Assembly (NCBI RefSeq): GCF_010468615.1
Contig: NZ_WUEH01000025.1
Span: 1 to 55,438, forward strand
From: Pseudodesulfovibrio sp. JC047
GTDB lineage: Bacteria; Desulfobacterota; Desulfovibrionia; Desulfovibrionales; Desulfovibrionaceae
Reading direction: 5' to 3'
DNA: 55,438 nt
The position numbers were made by a program, and so were the translations under genes. Shown here one piece after another: positions 14,853-22,546 of this stretch (the first letter of the stretch is position 1; each line of letters starts with the position of its first letter). The notes below the pieces were generated by a model. The model did no database searches, was not told the origin of the DNA, and saw only the letters and a list, made by a program, of their open reading frames with translations.

Positions 14853-15578
14853 GTGGCGGATTTAGTTCATAATTTGGACAGGCCTATCGGTGCGCTTATT
14901 GACATGGCCGTGCGTGAGTTCGGACCTGTTGAGTTCAAGACGATCAATGCGGGCGGTTTGTCCCTGGAAGTGCTGCAAATCAAGAACATGCAGCAGTATC
15001 TGGATAAATTGATCGACCAGACCCGGGGCGGCAAGAAGATTACGCTTCCTTTGTGGGCAAAGATTTGGCCGTCTTGTTTGATTCTCGGCTATACTTTGAC
15101 CAAGTTCCCCTTTCACGAAGGGGCTTCTTTTTTGGAGGTCGGGGCTGGTGGTGCAGTCAACAGTCTCGTCTTGGCCAAGCTCGGTCATCAAGTCACGGTA
15201 TCCGATGTCGAACCGTTTGCCTTGTTATTCAGCAAAATCAACGCATTGAAAAATGGTGTGTCTGAAAAAATGACATTTCATCGTGCAGATTTTACCGTTG
15301 ATACATTGGATGCGCGGTATGAATATATCCTTGGATGCGAAGTGCTCTACGAAGAGGCCTCGTTTGAGCCGCTTCTTGACTTCATGGGCAACCATCTGGC
15401 TGAAACTCCGACTGCGGAGATCCTTTTGGCCATGGATGAAAAGCGTCAGGGGCGAAAGTTCTTTGATCGTGCCAATGAGACGTATGCCATGATGAAGTCC
15501 GCAGCGACGTATCAGGACAAGGAAACCGGCGACAAGAACGTCGTGAACTTATTCCGTATGAAGAGGAAGCAGGCGTGA
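14853..15578 (+). CDS. METTL21-like S-adenosylmethionine-dependent methyltransferase
   Basis: A 241-residue protein beginning with GTG at 14853 behind GGAGGG. Motif I for S-adenosylmethionine is FLEVGAGGAVNSLVLAKLG (about residues 90-108), followed by VTVSDVEP as the acidic motif II and ILGCEVLYEEASFEPLL as motif IV, the pattern seen in the METTL21/eEF1A-lysine methyltransferase group and its bacterial relatives. The N-terminal part reads LPLWAKIWPSCLILGYTL, also typical. These enzymes usually methylate a protein. It overlaps the YcaO gene by 4 bases, so the two are translated together, and dsrC follows. Confidence 0.8.
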   Translation: MADLVHNLDRPIGALIDMAVREFGPVEFKTINAGGLSLEVLQIKNMQQYLDKLIDQTRGGKKITLPLWAKIWPSCLILGYTLTKFPFHEGASFLEVGAGGAVNSLVLAKLGHQVTVSDVEPFALLFSKINALKNGVSEKMTFHRADFTVDTLDARYEYILGCEVLYEEASFEPLLDFMGNHLAETPTAEILLAMDEKRQGRKFFDRANETYAMMKSAATYQDKETGDKNVVNLFRMKRKQA

Positions 15579-17302
15579 TTGAACTGAAACAGTGTCCCAA
15601 GGAATTTACGATCGATCAGGACAAGGCATGTCGTCCGCAGGAGACGGTTGCCCGCGTGAAGAAGGCCTTGGCTGATACCTGTCAAGGAGTGCTTGGCACC
15701 ACGGACCGGGTTGATACTGGCAGATTGGGTATCCCGGTTTTTGTCAGTGTGTGTGGTCCCGAAGCCCGGGAAATCATGCCCACGCGCAAACAGATGGGCA
15801 AGGGAGCGTCTCCCGAGCAGGCCGAGGCGTCCGCGTTGATGGAGCTGGTTGAACGATTTTCCTATTTTAGCTTTTGGGCGGATGTATCGAATTTTACCGA
15901 ATTGACATGGTCGGAAGCCGCAACCCGGTGGCCCGAATCCATGATGGATATTCAAAAAATCATTCAATCCGTTGAAGAGGATATTTCCGAGGCCGAGGCC
16001 GTTCGTCTCATGGATCTCGTTCAGTGGCGTTTTCATCCTGCATTGGATGTTTTTGCCGGGCGCGAAGAATATGTGCCACTTGATTGGTTCAAGAAACTCA
16101 ATGAGTTTAATGGATCATCCGCTGGTAACACGTTTGAGGAATCCATTTGCCAGGGGACGTGTGAACTGGTCGAACGCCATGTCTGTGCCGTGATTGATCG
16201 ATCTCGCCAGACCACGTCGACCATTGATCCCGAGTCCTTGGATGATCCCGTTTTGTCGCGGCTTGTGGATTGCTTCAAAGCGCAGGGGATCACGCTTATC
16301 CTTAAGGATTTTTCGTTGGGCTATCCTGTCCCGACAGTCGCGGCTGTTGCGTGGGATCCAAAGACCTTTCCGGCGTTGAGCGAGATTGTGTTTACTGCTG
16401 GAACCGCCGCTTCGCCGGCCAAAGCGGCTATTCGGGCTGTGACTGAAGTCGCGCAGTTGGCGGGTGATTTCGAGACAAGTCGTGTGTATGAGGCATCTGG
16501 TTTGTCCAAGTTTACCGAACTCGATCAGGTCCGTTGGCTTGAAGAGGGACCAGTTGTGCCGTTGCAGTCGCTTCCGACCGTTGAGGGAGCAGATATATAT
16601 AATGAATTGATGGCCCTTGCCGAAGGGTTGCATGAGAAAGGGAACACGGTGTATGCAGTGGACACCCGACATCCTGATTTGCAAGTCACCACCAATTACA
16701 ATTTCGTGCCTGGTTTTGACTTCCGCGAAAGAACACCCAATCGATCGATCGGACTGTTTGTCGGGCGCATCTTGGCTGAAGATGCAGAATTTGATGCTGC
16801 CTTGGAAGGACTCGACGTGCTCGAAGAGGTGTATCCAAATGCTTATTTCCTGCCTTTCTTCAGAGGACTGTTGGCCTTGCGGATGGGGGACCCTCTGTAT
16901 GCCGCTGCGCAGTTTGAAGAAGCCGAACCACTGCAACCGGCAAATGAAGAAAAGGCCTTGGCTTCGTTTTATCAAGCCTATGCATTGTCTCAGATGGAAG
17001 CGTGGGAAGAGACTCTTGCGCCCCTTGATCGGGCTATTGCGTTGGACAAGGAGTGCAAGGAGTTTTTCAATTTGCGTGGCGTGGCTCATTTCAAGGCTGA
17101 ACGGTATGCCGAAGCGGCCGAGAATTTTCAGGCGTCTCTCGATATTGACAGTGGATCACCGCATGATCTTGCCAATCTGGGATTGTGTCACAAGTTTATG
17201 GGGAATGGTTCAGAGGCCCTTGATTATCTGAATGCCGCTCTCGACATGGACCCGAGCTTGGACTTCGCTCGGAAGCATAGGGACGAATTACTGGAATCTT
17301 AA
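15575..17302 (+). CDS. YcaO-domain ATP-dependent protein with C-terminal TPR repeats
   Basis: A 575-residue protein. Residues 50-380 form a YcaO domain with the three ATP-binding blocks intact: SALMELVER (86-94), Q193...ELVER (197-201) and RAVTEVAQ (287-294). From about residue 400 the chain is built of TPR repeats (for example AAENFQASLDIDSGSPHDLANLG). YcaO enzymes activate amide oxygen with ATP to make azolines or thioamides, or assist methylthiolation; E. coli YcaO also has a TPR tail and a similar length, so this is closest to that stand-alone type. It overlaps the methyltransferase gene by 4 bases and precedes dsrC by 208 bases. The substrate is unknown. Confidence 0.85.
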   Translation: MIELKQCPKEFTIDQDKACRPQETVARVKKALADTCQGVLGTTDRVDTGRLGIPVFVSVCGPEAREIMPTRKQMGKGASPEQAEASALMELVERFSYFSFWADVSNFTELTWSEAATRWPESMMDIQKIIQSVEEDISEAEAVRLMDLVQWRFHPALDVFAGREEYVPLDWFKKLNEFNGSSAGNTFEESICQGTCELVERHVCAVIDRSRQTTSTIDPESLDDPVLSRLVDCFKAQGITLILKDFSLGYPVPTVAAVAWDPKTFPALSEIVFTAGTAASPAKAAIRAVTEVAQLAGDFETSRVYEASGLSKFTELDQVRWLEEGPVVPLQSLPTVEGADIYNELMALAEGLHEKGNTVYAVDTRHPDLQVTTNYNFVPGFDFRERTPNRSIGLFVGRILAEDAEFDAALEGLDVLEEVYPNAYFLPFFRGLLALRMGDPLYAAAQFEEAEPLQPANEEKALASFYQAYALSQMEAWEETLAPLDRAIALDKECKEFFNLRGVAHFKAERYAEAAENFQASLDIDSGSPHDLANLGLCHKFMGNGSEALDYLNAALDMDPSLDFARKHRDELLES

Positions 17303-17358
17303 AGGGTTATTCGTGTCATTTTGTCATGCATTTTCTTGCGCAGAAATGCGCCTTATGC

Positions 17359-17387
17359 TTGACAAAGAGTATACGGGGTCGTACTGT
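17359..17387 (+). promoter_or_regulatory. Candidate sigma-70 promoter of dsrC
   Basis: TTGACA at 17359-17364, a 17-base spacer, and TACTGT at 17382-17387. The -35 is perfect, the -10 weak. Transcription would begin near 17394, giving a leader of about 117 bases to dsrC that contains CACGG/CCGTG and, at 17459-17476, CCCCAAA/TTTGGGG hairpins, before AGGAGG and ATG. Confidence 0.5.
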
Positions 17388-17510
17388 CCCTGCACGGTTT
17401 CAAGCCGTGAATTTATATGCATCTAAGCAGCGGATCGCTGTTTAAACGGATATGGTTGCCCCAAAGTGTTTTGGGGTCACAGCATGAAAAACATCCACTA
17501 GGAGGATACA

Positions 17511-17828
17511 ATGGCTGTTGTTGAATTTGAAGGTGCTTCTTTTGAGGTAGATGAAGACGGTTTCCTGCAGAAGTTCGAAGACTGGACACCGCAGTGGGTT
17601 GACTACGTGAAAGAGTCCGAAGGCATCAAAGAAATCACCGACGATCATCAGAAAGTCATCGATTTCTTGCAGGACTACTACAAGAAGAACGGCATCGCTC
17701 CGATGGTCCGTATCCTTTCCAAGGTCACCGGTTTCAAACTGAAACAGATCTACGAACTGTTCCCGTCCGGACCTGGTAAGGGAGCCTGTAAAATGGCTGG
17801 CCTGCCCAAGCCTACTGGCTGCGTCTAG
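17511..17828 (+). CDS. dsrC: DsrC, sulfur-carrier partner of dissimilatory sulfite reductase
   Basis: A 105-residue protein of the DsrC/TusE family. The C-terminal arm has the two conserved Cys with the spacing C93-x10-C104, C104 being the second-last residue (GACKMAGLPKPTGCV). This arm receives sulfur from sulfite in the active site of DsrAB and releases it as a trisulfide to the membrane DsrMKJOP complex. The presence of both Cys separates true DsrC from TusE-type proteins that keep only one. A strong AGGAGG lies before the ATG and a terminator follows, so it is its own transcript. It shows the organism to be a sulfite/sulfate reducer. Confidence 0.97.
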   Translation: MAVVEFEGASFEVDEDGFLQKFEDWTPQWVDYVKESEGIKEITDDHQKVIDFLQDYYKKNGIAPMVRILSKVTGFKLKQIYELFPSGPGKGACKMAGLPKPTGCV

Positions 17829-17850
17829 TCCGCAACAGAGCTTGATAATC

Positions 17851-17886
17851 AAGGCGGACGCTTCGGTGTCCGCCTTTCAGTTTTTT
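17851..17886 (+). terminator. Intrinsic terminator of dsrC
   Basis: AAGGCGGAC and GTCCGCCTT pair perfectly over 9 bp, with two further weaker pairs closing on a TTCG loop, followed after a few bases by six T. A strong, textbook rho-independent terminator 22 bases after the dsrC stop. Confidence 0.93.
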
Positions 17887-17985
17887 CGAGGCTGTATGGA
17901 TAAAACTCATGAAGCGATTCGCACATGAGTCATCCTCGAAAGAGTTGAATGCTGTTATTGTTTGAGAAAATGCGTGCATTTTTAC

Positions 17986-18014
17986 TTGCCAACGGGTGGG
18001 CCAGTGCGTATAAG
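17986..18014 (+). promoter_or_regulatory. Candidate sigma-70 promoter of rpmE
   Basis: TTGCCA at 17986-17991, a 17-base spacer and TATAAG at 18009-18014. Transcription would begin near 18021, about 33 bases before the rpmE ATG. Both boxes match well at the best spacing. Confidence 0.65.
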
Positions 18015-18053
18015 ACCGAGTTCCACGCAAAAAATGATTGACAGGAGATAGTC

Positions 18054-18278
18054 ATGAAGAACGATATTCATCCCAAGACGTACAAGGCAAAAGTTCGTTG
18101 CCATTGCGGATACGAGTCTGAACTGTTGACCACGAAAGGTGAAGAGCTGGAAGTGGAAATCTGTTCCAATTGCCATCCTTTTTACACCGGCAAGCAGCGT
18201 TTCGTTGATACCGCCGGTCGTATTGATCGTTTCCGTAAGAAATACGGCGATCTGAACTCTCTCGCTCAGAAAAAGTAG
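18054..18278 (+). CDS. rpmE: 50S ribosomal protein L31 (zinc type)
   Basis: A 74-residue protein starting [22 protein letters not shown], the standard L31 N-terminus. Four Cys positions (CHCG near residue 16 and CSNCH near residue 37) mark the zinc-binding form rather than the Cys-free paralogue used under zinc shortage. The C-terminal RFRKKYGDL block is also typical. AGGAG precedes the ATG. It is followed by a long hairpin and then the DUF1385-prfA-prmC genes. Confidence 0.97.
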   Translation: MKNDIHPKTYKAKVRCHCGYESELLTTKGEELEVEICSNCHPFYTGKQRFVDTAGRIDRFRKKYGDLNSLAQKK

Positions 18279-18303
18279 CTTTTCTCGGCCGAGTGTCGAG
18301 AGT

Positions 18304-18343
18304 ATATGCCTTCGTCAGGGTGGTATACCCTGCGAAGGCATAT
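18304..18343 (+). other. Long imperfect hairpin between rpmE and the DUF1385 gene
   Basis: ATATGCCTTCG pairs with CGAAGGCATAT over 11 bp; above a single unpaired T, CAGGGT pairs with ACCCTG over 6 bp, leaving a 5-base loop. No T-tract follows, so it is not a normal intrinsic terminator. It may be an RNA-processing or protective hairpin at the rpmE 3' end, or a regulatory element for the genes downstream. Confidence 0.7.
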
Positions 18344-18457
18344 TCCGTTGTATGACGGGCTTTACAATCCCCGGGGAATACATAACTGTATTTTCAACGG
18401 GTGCACTTTTGTGTGAGCATTCCGTCATCTTTTTATCCATTACCGGAGGATAACTAC

Positions 18458-19402
18458 TTGAATCTGCGAGCACTTTTGACGATGGCCGCTCCTCAGGCCG
18501 TTGGTGGCCAGGCAGTCATTGAAGGCGTAATGATGCGCGCTCAGGACACGCTTGGCATCGCCATTCGAAAATCTGATGGAAAAATCGTCACTGATGTTCG
18601 GCCATGGTTTACTTTGGTCAGGCATCCTTTGCTCAAAAAGCCGTTTCTTCGTGGATTTCCCATCCTTATGGAAACCATGGTCAATGGTGTCAAAGCGTTG
18701 AATTTCTCTGCCATGCAGGCCGCAGACGAGGAAGATGGCGGTGAACTCTCGTCGTGGCATCTTGTCATGACCATGGTGATCGCCTTTGGAGCCGCTCTTG
18801 GCCTTTTTGTTGTTTTGCCTCACTTTTTGTCTGTGGGAATGGAGCAACTCGGCTGGGCCGGCGATGTGGATTCTCTGAGTTTCCACGCATGGGACGGCAG
18901 CATCAAGATGCTTGTTTTTGTCGGATACATTTTTTCCATCTCGTTAATTCCCGATATTCGTCGAGTCTTTGAATATCATGGAGCCGAACACAAGGTGATC
19001 TGGACCTGGGAAGATGGAAAGACTTTGAATCCGGATTCAACGCGTTTTTATAGTCGTTTGCACCCTCGGTGCGGAACGGCTTTTTTACTTTTTGTCTTGG
19101 TTATTTCCATTCTGTTGTATGCCGTTTTGGTTCCAGCTTTGTTGATGGTGTATTCCCCGGACATTTTTATCGTCAAACATCTCTACATTGTGGGCATGAA
19201 ACTTTTTCTCATGATTCCAGTCAGTTGTGTGGCGTATGAAATGATTAAATTTGCGGGTAAATATAATAAGAACATCTTCTGCAAACTGTTGTGCTGGCCC
19301 GGGCTTATGATGCAGTTGTTGACGACCAAGGAACCCGACGACAGCCAGATTGAAGTGGCCATTGCCGCTTTGAAATGCGCTGTGAATCCCCAGGAGTGCT
19401 AA
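18458..19402 (+). CDS. DUF1385 membrane protein
   Basis: A 314-residue protein of the DUF1385 family (YqhQ-like), with the signature [16 protein letters not shown] near the N-terminus and [15 protein letters not shown] in the middle. Four or five hydrophobic segments follow (about residues 88-115, 145-165, 200-235, 245-265). The function is unknown. The start is best placed at the TTG at 18458, 8 bases after GGAGG; an ATG at 18482 is the alternative. The gene is followed after one base by prfA, an arrangement often seen (rpmE, DUF1385, prfA, prmC), so it is probably in the same transcript. Confidence 0.85.
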   Translation: MNLRALLTMAAPQAVGGQAVIEGVMMRAQDTLGIAIRKSDGKIVTDVRPWFTLVRHPLLKKPFLRGFPILMETMVNGVKALNFSAMQAADEEDGGELSSWHLVMTMVIAFGAALGLFVVLPHFLSVGMEQLGWAGDVDSLSFHAWDGSIKMLVFVGYIFSISLIPDIRRVFEYHGAEHKVIWTWEDGKTLNPDSTRFYSRLHPRCGTAFLLFVLVISILLYAVLVPALLMVYSPDIFIVKHLYIVGMKLFLMIPVSCVAYEMIKFAGKYNKNIFCKLLCWPGLMMQLLTTKEPDDSQIEVAIAALKCAVNPQEC

Positions 19403-19403
19403 T

Positions 19404-20471
19404 ATGTTTGGCAAGCTTGAAGAAATTGAAGTGAAGTACGAGGAATTGGAGCAGGAGCTTGCCCAACCGGAGATCTTCAATGACCAGGAACGGTACAAGA
19501 AGGTCTCAAAGGCCCATGCCGATCTCAGTGATGTGGTCGTTGTCTTTCGGACGCACAAACAACTTTCTCACGACCTTGAAGACAACCACGAAATGCTCGC
19601 TGATTCCGATCCTGAGATTCAGGAAATGGCCAAAGCTGAGATTTCCGACATTGAAAGTCAGTTGTTGAAACTTGAGGAACAGCTCAAGGTGCTGCTGCTT
19701 CCCAAGGATCCCATGGATGAAAAGAATATTATTCTTGAAATTCGTGCGGGTACGGGTGGCGATGAAGCCGCACTTTTTGCCGCAGACCTCTATAGAATGT
19801 ATTCTCGATATGCCGAGAACAACAAGTGGAAAGTCGAAGAAATGAGTTCGAACTCCACAGGCTCTGGCGGGTTGAAGGAAGTCATTGCATCCATCGCCGG
19901 AGAGAAGGTCTACAGTAAACTCAAATATGAATCCGGGACACACCGGGTGCAGCGCGTACCCGCGACCGAATCTCAGGGACGAATTCATACTTCCGCAGTG
20001 ACTGTGGCCATTATGGCCGAAGCTGAAGAAGTCGATGTCAATATTCGGAATGAAGATTTGCGGGTCGATGTTTTTCGTGCCTCCGGTCCTGGAGGGCAGT
20101 CGGTTAACACGACAGACTCCGCGATTCGCATCACGCACGTTCCCACTGGATTGGTGGTTATTTGTCAGGATGAAAAATCCCAGCACAAGAACAAGGCCAA
20201 GGCCATGAAAGTTTTGCGCTCACGATTGTTGCAATTGGAGCAGGAAAAAGCCAAGGCCGAGGAAGATGCCACCCGTCGGAGTCAGGTCGGAACTGGAGAC
20301 AGATCCGAGCGGATTCGGACATACAACTATCCTCAGGGACGAGTTTCGGATCATCGTATCAATTTGACATTGCACAAGTTGCCGCAAATTCTGGAAGGCG
20401 AGCTTCAGGAGTTGACTGAAGCGCTTATCAGCCATTTTCAGGCTGAAGCAATGAAACGGCAGGGCGATTAA
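19404..20471 (+). CDS. prfA: Peptide chain release factor 1
   Basis: A 355-residue class I release factor. The stop-codon reading motif PAT (in [13 protein letters not shown]) marks RF1, which reads UAA and UAG. The GGQ catalytic loop is at residues 230-232 ([11 protein letters not shown]), the site that is methylated on Gln by PrmC. The start follows GGAG within the end of the upstream gene. The stop codon lies in a perfect palindrome. It is adjacent to prmC, its modifying enzyme. Confidence 0.97.
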   Translation: MFGKLEEIEVKYEELEQELAQPEIFNDQERYKKVSKAHADLSDVVVVFRTHKQLSHDLEDNHEMLADSDPEIQEMAKAEISDIESQLLKLEEQLKVLLLPKDPMDEKNIILEIRAGTGGDEAALFAADLYRMYSRYAENNKWKVEEMSSNSTGSGGLKEVIASIAGEKVYSKLKYESGTHRVQRVPATESQGRIHTSAVTVAIMAEAEEVDVNIRNEDLRVDVFRASGPGGQSVNTTDSAIRITHVPTGLVVICQDEKSQHKNKAKAMKVLRSRLLQLEQEKAKAEEDATRRSQVGTGDRSERIRTYNYPQGRVSDHRINLTLHKLPQILEGELQELTEALISHFQAEAMKRQGD

Positions 20472-20478
20472 TCGCCCT
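20461..20478. repeat. Perfect 18-bp palindrome containing the prfA stop codon
   Basis: AGGGCGATTAATCGCCCT reads the same on both strands; the TAA of prfA is at its centre-left. As RNA it would form a tight hairpin with a small loop 15 bases before prmC. It could slow ribosomes or polymerase between the genes or be a protein-binding site; no T-tract follows. Confidence 0.55.
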
Positions 20479-20492
20479 GATAGGGAACCCGT

Positions 20493-21347
20493 TTGTCCCC
20501 CGTTATTCAAAAAATTCTTGCAGATTGCGAAACCCGGTTGCGTGGGGTTGATTCCCCACGCTTGAGTGCTGAAATTCTTGTCGCGCACGTCCTTGGATGT
20601 ACGCGACTTTCTCTTGTTATCGATCGAGACCGTTGTGTTTCTACGGCGGAATTGCAGCAGATTCAGTCCCTGGTTGAGCGGAGAGCACTCGGCGAACCTA
20701 TCGCCTATATCCTTGGAAAAAAAGAATTTTATGGTCTGGATTTTGCTGTGACTCCGGATGTCTTGATACCGCGGCCCGAGACCGAGCATATCGTGGAAAC
20801 AATTGAAGCAATGTATGCCTTGGATGCTTCGTTTCGCTTTGCGGATTTAGGCACAGGGTCTGGAATTCTTGCCGTGACCATTGCCTCTTTATATCCCAAA
20901 TCCAAATGTGTGGCGGTGGACCTCAGTCCAGCAGCGCTGGTCGTGGCACAGAAAAATGCTCGCGCACATGGCGTTGCTTCGCAGCTTGATTTCCGTCAGG
21001 CAGATTTCACCTCAGAGTCAATCGGTGCGAATGAATTCGAGTGCATTGTGTCGAACCCACCCTATGTCACTGAAGCAGAGTTCGAGGCTGCAAGCCATGA
21101 AGTGACCCGTTTTGAACCCACCATGGCCCTGGTTAGTGGAGTTGATGGACTCGATCATGTGCGAGCAATGCTCGCTGGCGTCTGTGATGCCTTGGTTCAC
21201 GGCGGGCGTTTTTTAATGGAAATCGGATGTGGACAGGGAGCAAGCGTGCAAAAAATAATGCACGATGATTTTCCACAATTCGGACAGGTTGGCATCATTA
21301 AAGACCTGGCTGGCCTTGACCGCATCGTCAGTGCGTACAAATTATAA
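20493..21347 (+). CDS. prmC: Release factor glutamine methyltransferase
   Basis: A 284-residue protein that methylates the Gln of the GGQ motif in release factors, using S-adenosylmethionine. The N-terminal helical domain is followed by LIPRPETEHIVE, motif I FADLGTGSGILAVTIA, motif II VAVDLSPAAL and the catalytic NPPY at residues 188-191 (VSNPPYVTEAE). It starts with TTG at 20493, 21 bases after prfA stops; GGGAAC upstream is a weak ribosome site, so translation may depend on coupling with prfA. Confidence 0.95.
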   Translation: MSPVIQKILADCETRLRGVDSPRLSAEILVAHVLGCTRLSLVIDRDRCVSTAELQQIQSLVERRALGEPIAYILGKKEFYGLDFAVTPDVLIPRPETEHIVETIEAMYALDASFRFADLGTGSGILAVTIASLYPKSKCVAVDLSPAALVVAQKNARAHGVASQLDFRQADFTSESIGANEFECIVSNPPYVTEAEFEAASHEVTRFEPTMALVSGVDGLDHVRAMLAGVCDALVHGGRFLMEIGCGQGASVQKIMHDDFPQFGQVGIIKDLAGLDRIVSAYKL

Positions 21348-21442
21348 TCGTATAAATGCAACACACGATAAAAAACGTTGTTGTAAAAATACAAATAGTT
21401 GCGTGAAAACAACACTCGTTCTACGTGAGTGCAGTTGTAAAA

Positions 21443-21463
21443 AACTATTAAATTCAAATAGTT
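21443..21463 (+). promoter_or_regulatory. Inverted repeat AACTATT-N7-AATAGTT upstream of lpxC
   Basis: Perfect 7-bp inverted arms at 21443-21449 and 21457-21463 in an AT-rich stretch; a third copy of the half-site AATAGTT is at 21394-21400. Centred about 54 bases before the predicted start of transcription from the sigma-54-like promoter, it could be an activator site. The binding protein is unknown. Confidence 0.4.
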
Positions 21464-21480
21464 AAAGCTTTTATTCTAAG

Positions 21481-21496
21481 TGGCATCATTATTGCT
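21481..21496 (+). promoter_or_regulatory. Candidate sigma-54 promoter of lpxC
   Basis: TGGCAT-N5-TTGCT with exactly ten bases between the invariant GG (21482-21483) and GC (21494-21495). It matches the -24/-12 consensus TGGCAC-N5-TTGCW at all but one position. Transcription would begin near 21507, leaving about 22 bases to the ATG at 21529, enough for the GGAGG site. Sigma-54 use is inferred from the motif alone. Confidence 0.5.
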
Positions 21497-21528
21497 TATG
21501 GTTGTTTAGGTTAACTACCGGAGGAATT

Positions 21529-22449
21529 ATGTCACAGACTACTATACATAAATCGGTTCGTTGTACTGGCATCGGACTCCACAGCGGAAAGCAAGTGGAG
21601 TTGGTGTTGCGTCCTGCTGCCGAGGATACTGGAATCCTTTTTGCGCTTCGCAATGGTTCCGGGTCCACTTTCTTGACCCCTGCGCCGTCATTGGTTGTTG
21701 AAACCAGTCTGGCGACAGTTTTGGGGAATGGTCGCGAGACCGTGGCCACCGTCGAGCATCTCATGGCCGCAATTAACGGTATGGGCATCGATAATATCCA
21801 GATTGAAGTATCCGGTCGCGAATTGCCGATCATGGATGGCAGTGCCGCATCGTTTGTCTATTTGCTCAAACAGGCTGGTGTCCGTACCTTGAACAAGGCT
21901 CGGAAGGTGATGGCCATCAAGAAACAGGTCGATTTCGAACAGGATGGAAAATATATCAAGGCGCGTCCGTATGATGGATTTGCCATTGATTACATTATCG
22001 ACTTTGCTCACCCGCTGATTGGTCGTCAGCAGATGAAGTTGGAAGTTACCCCTGAAACCTTTTCCAAGGAAGTTGCCAAAGCTCGGACCTTTGGATTCTT
22101 GAAAGAGGTTGATTATCTTCACGCAAATGGTCTGGCTCTCGGCGGATCGCTTGATAATGCCGTTGTGCTTGATGAGTACGGTATTCTGAATGCCGAGGGA
22201 TTGCGTTTCAAAGATGAATTCGTTCGTCACAAGGTCTTGGACTTTGTGGGCGATATGGCTATTTTTGGCGCACCGATACGCGGATATTTTGAAGTGTTCG
22301 CTTCAGGACACGCCCTCAACAATTCATTTCTTCGGTACCTGGATGAGAACAGGGCCTTGTATCTTGAAGAAAAGGTCTTGGCGCAACCTCGTGTGGCCGA
22401 AGAAGTCTTTGGTCAGGAATCTTTGCAGCCCGTACCTGCCCTCGCGTAA
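21529..22449 (+). CDS. lpxC: UDP-3-O-acyl-N-acetylglucosamine deacetylase
   Basis: A 306-residue zinc enzyme for the committed step of lipid A synthesis. The start MSQTTIHKSVRCTGIGLHSG is typical and the ATG at 21529 follows GGAGGAATT. Zinc-binding and catalytic segments are VEHLMAAI, VRHKVLDFVGDMA (family HKxLDxxGD) and the late GHALNNSFL. The length matches the family. It is separated from prmC by 181 bases with its own candidate promoter and is followed by a strong terminator, so it is probably transcribed alone. Confidence 0.97.
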   Translation: MSQTTIHKSVRCTGIGLHSGKQVELVLRPAAEDTGILFALRNGSGSTFLTPAPSLVVETSLATVLGNGRETVATVEHLMAAINGMGIDNIQIEVSGRELPIMDGSAASFVYLLKQAGVRTLNKARKVMAIKKQVDFEQDGKYIKARPYDGFAIDYIIDFAHPLIGRQQMKLEVTPETFSKEVAKARTFGFLKEVDYLHANGLALGGSLDNAVVLDEYGILNAEGLRFKDEFVRHKVLDFVGDMAIFGAPIRGYFEVFASGHALNNSFLRYLDENRALYLEEKVLAQPRVAEEVFGQESLQPVPALA

Positions 22450-22469
22450 CGCGATTTTCAACGAGAATC

Positions 22470-22503
22470 AAAAAGCCTCGGAGCGAATGCTCCGGGGCTT
22501 TTT
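22470..22503 (+). terminator. Intrinsic terminator of lpxC
   Basis: AAAAAGCC-CGGAGC pairs with GCTCCG-GGCTTTTT, a GC-rich stem with A-tract and T-tract on either side and a GAAT loop. It may work in both directions and separates lpxC from the convergent flagellar operon. Confidence 0.92.
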
Positions 22504-22546
22504 GGTGTTCTGTGTCCCGAGCAAAATATGTCGAAGTGAAAGGGGG

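Noticed and set aside
16115-17089. A 324-codon frame on the minus strand inside the YcaO gene
   Set aside because: The + strand carries all YcaO and TPR motifs in one uninterrupted frame with upstream coupling; the reverse frame is featureless.
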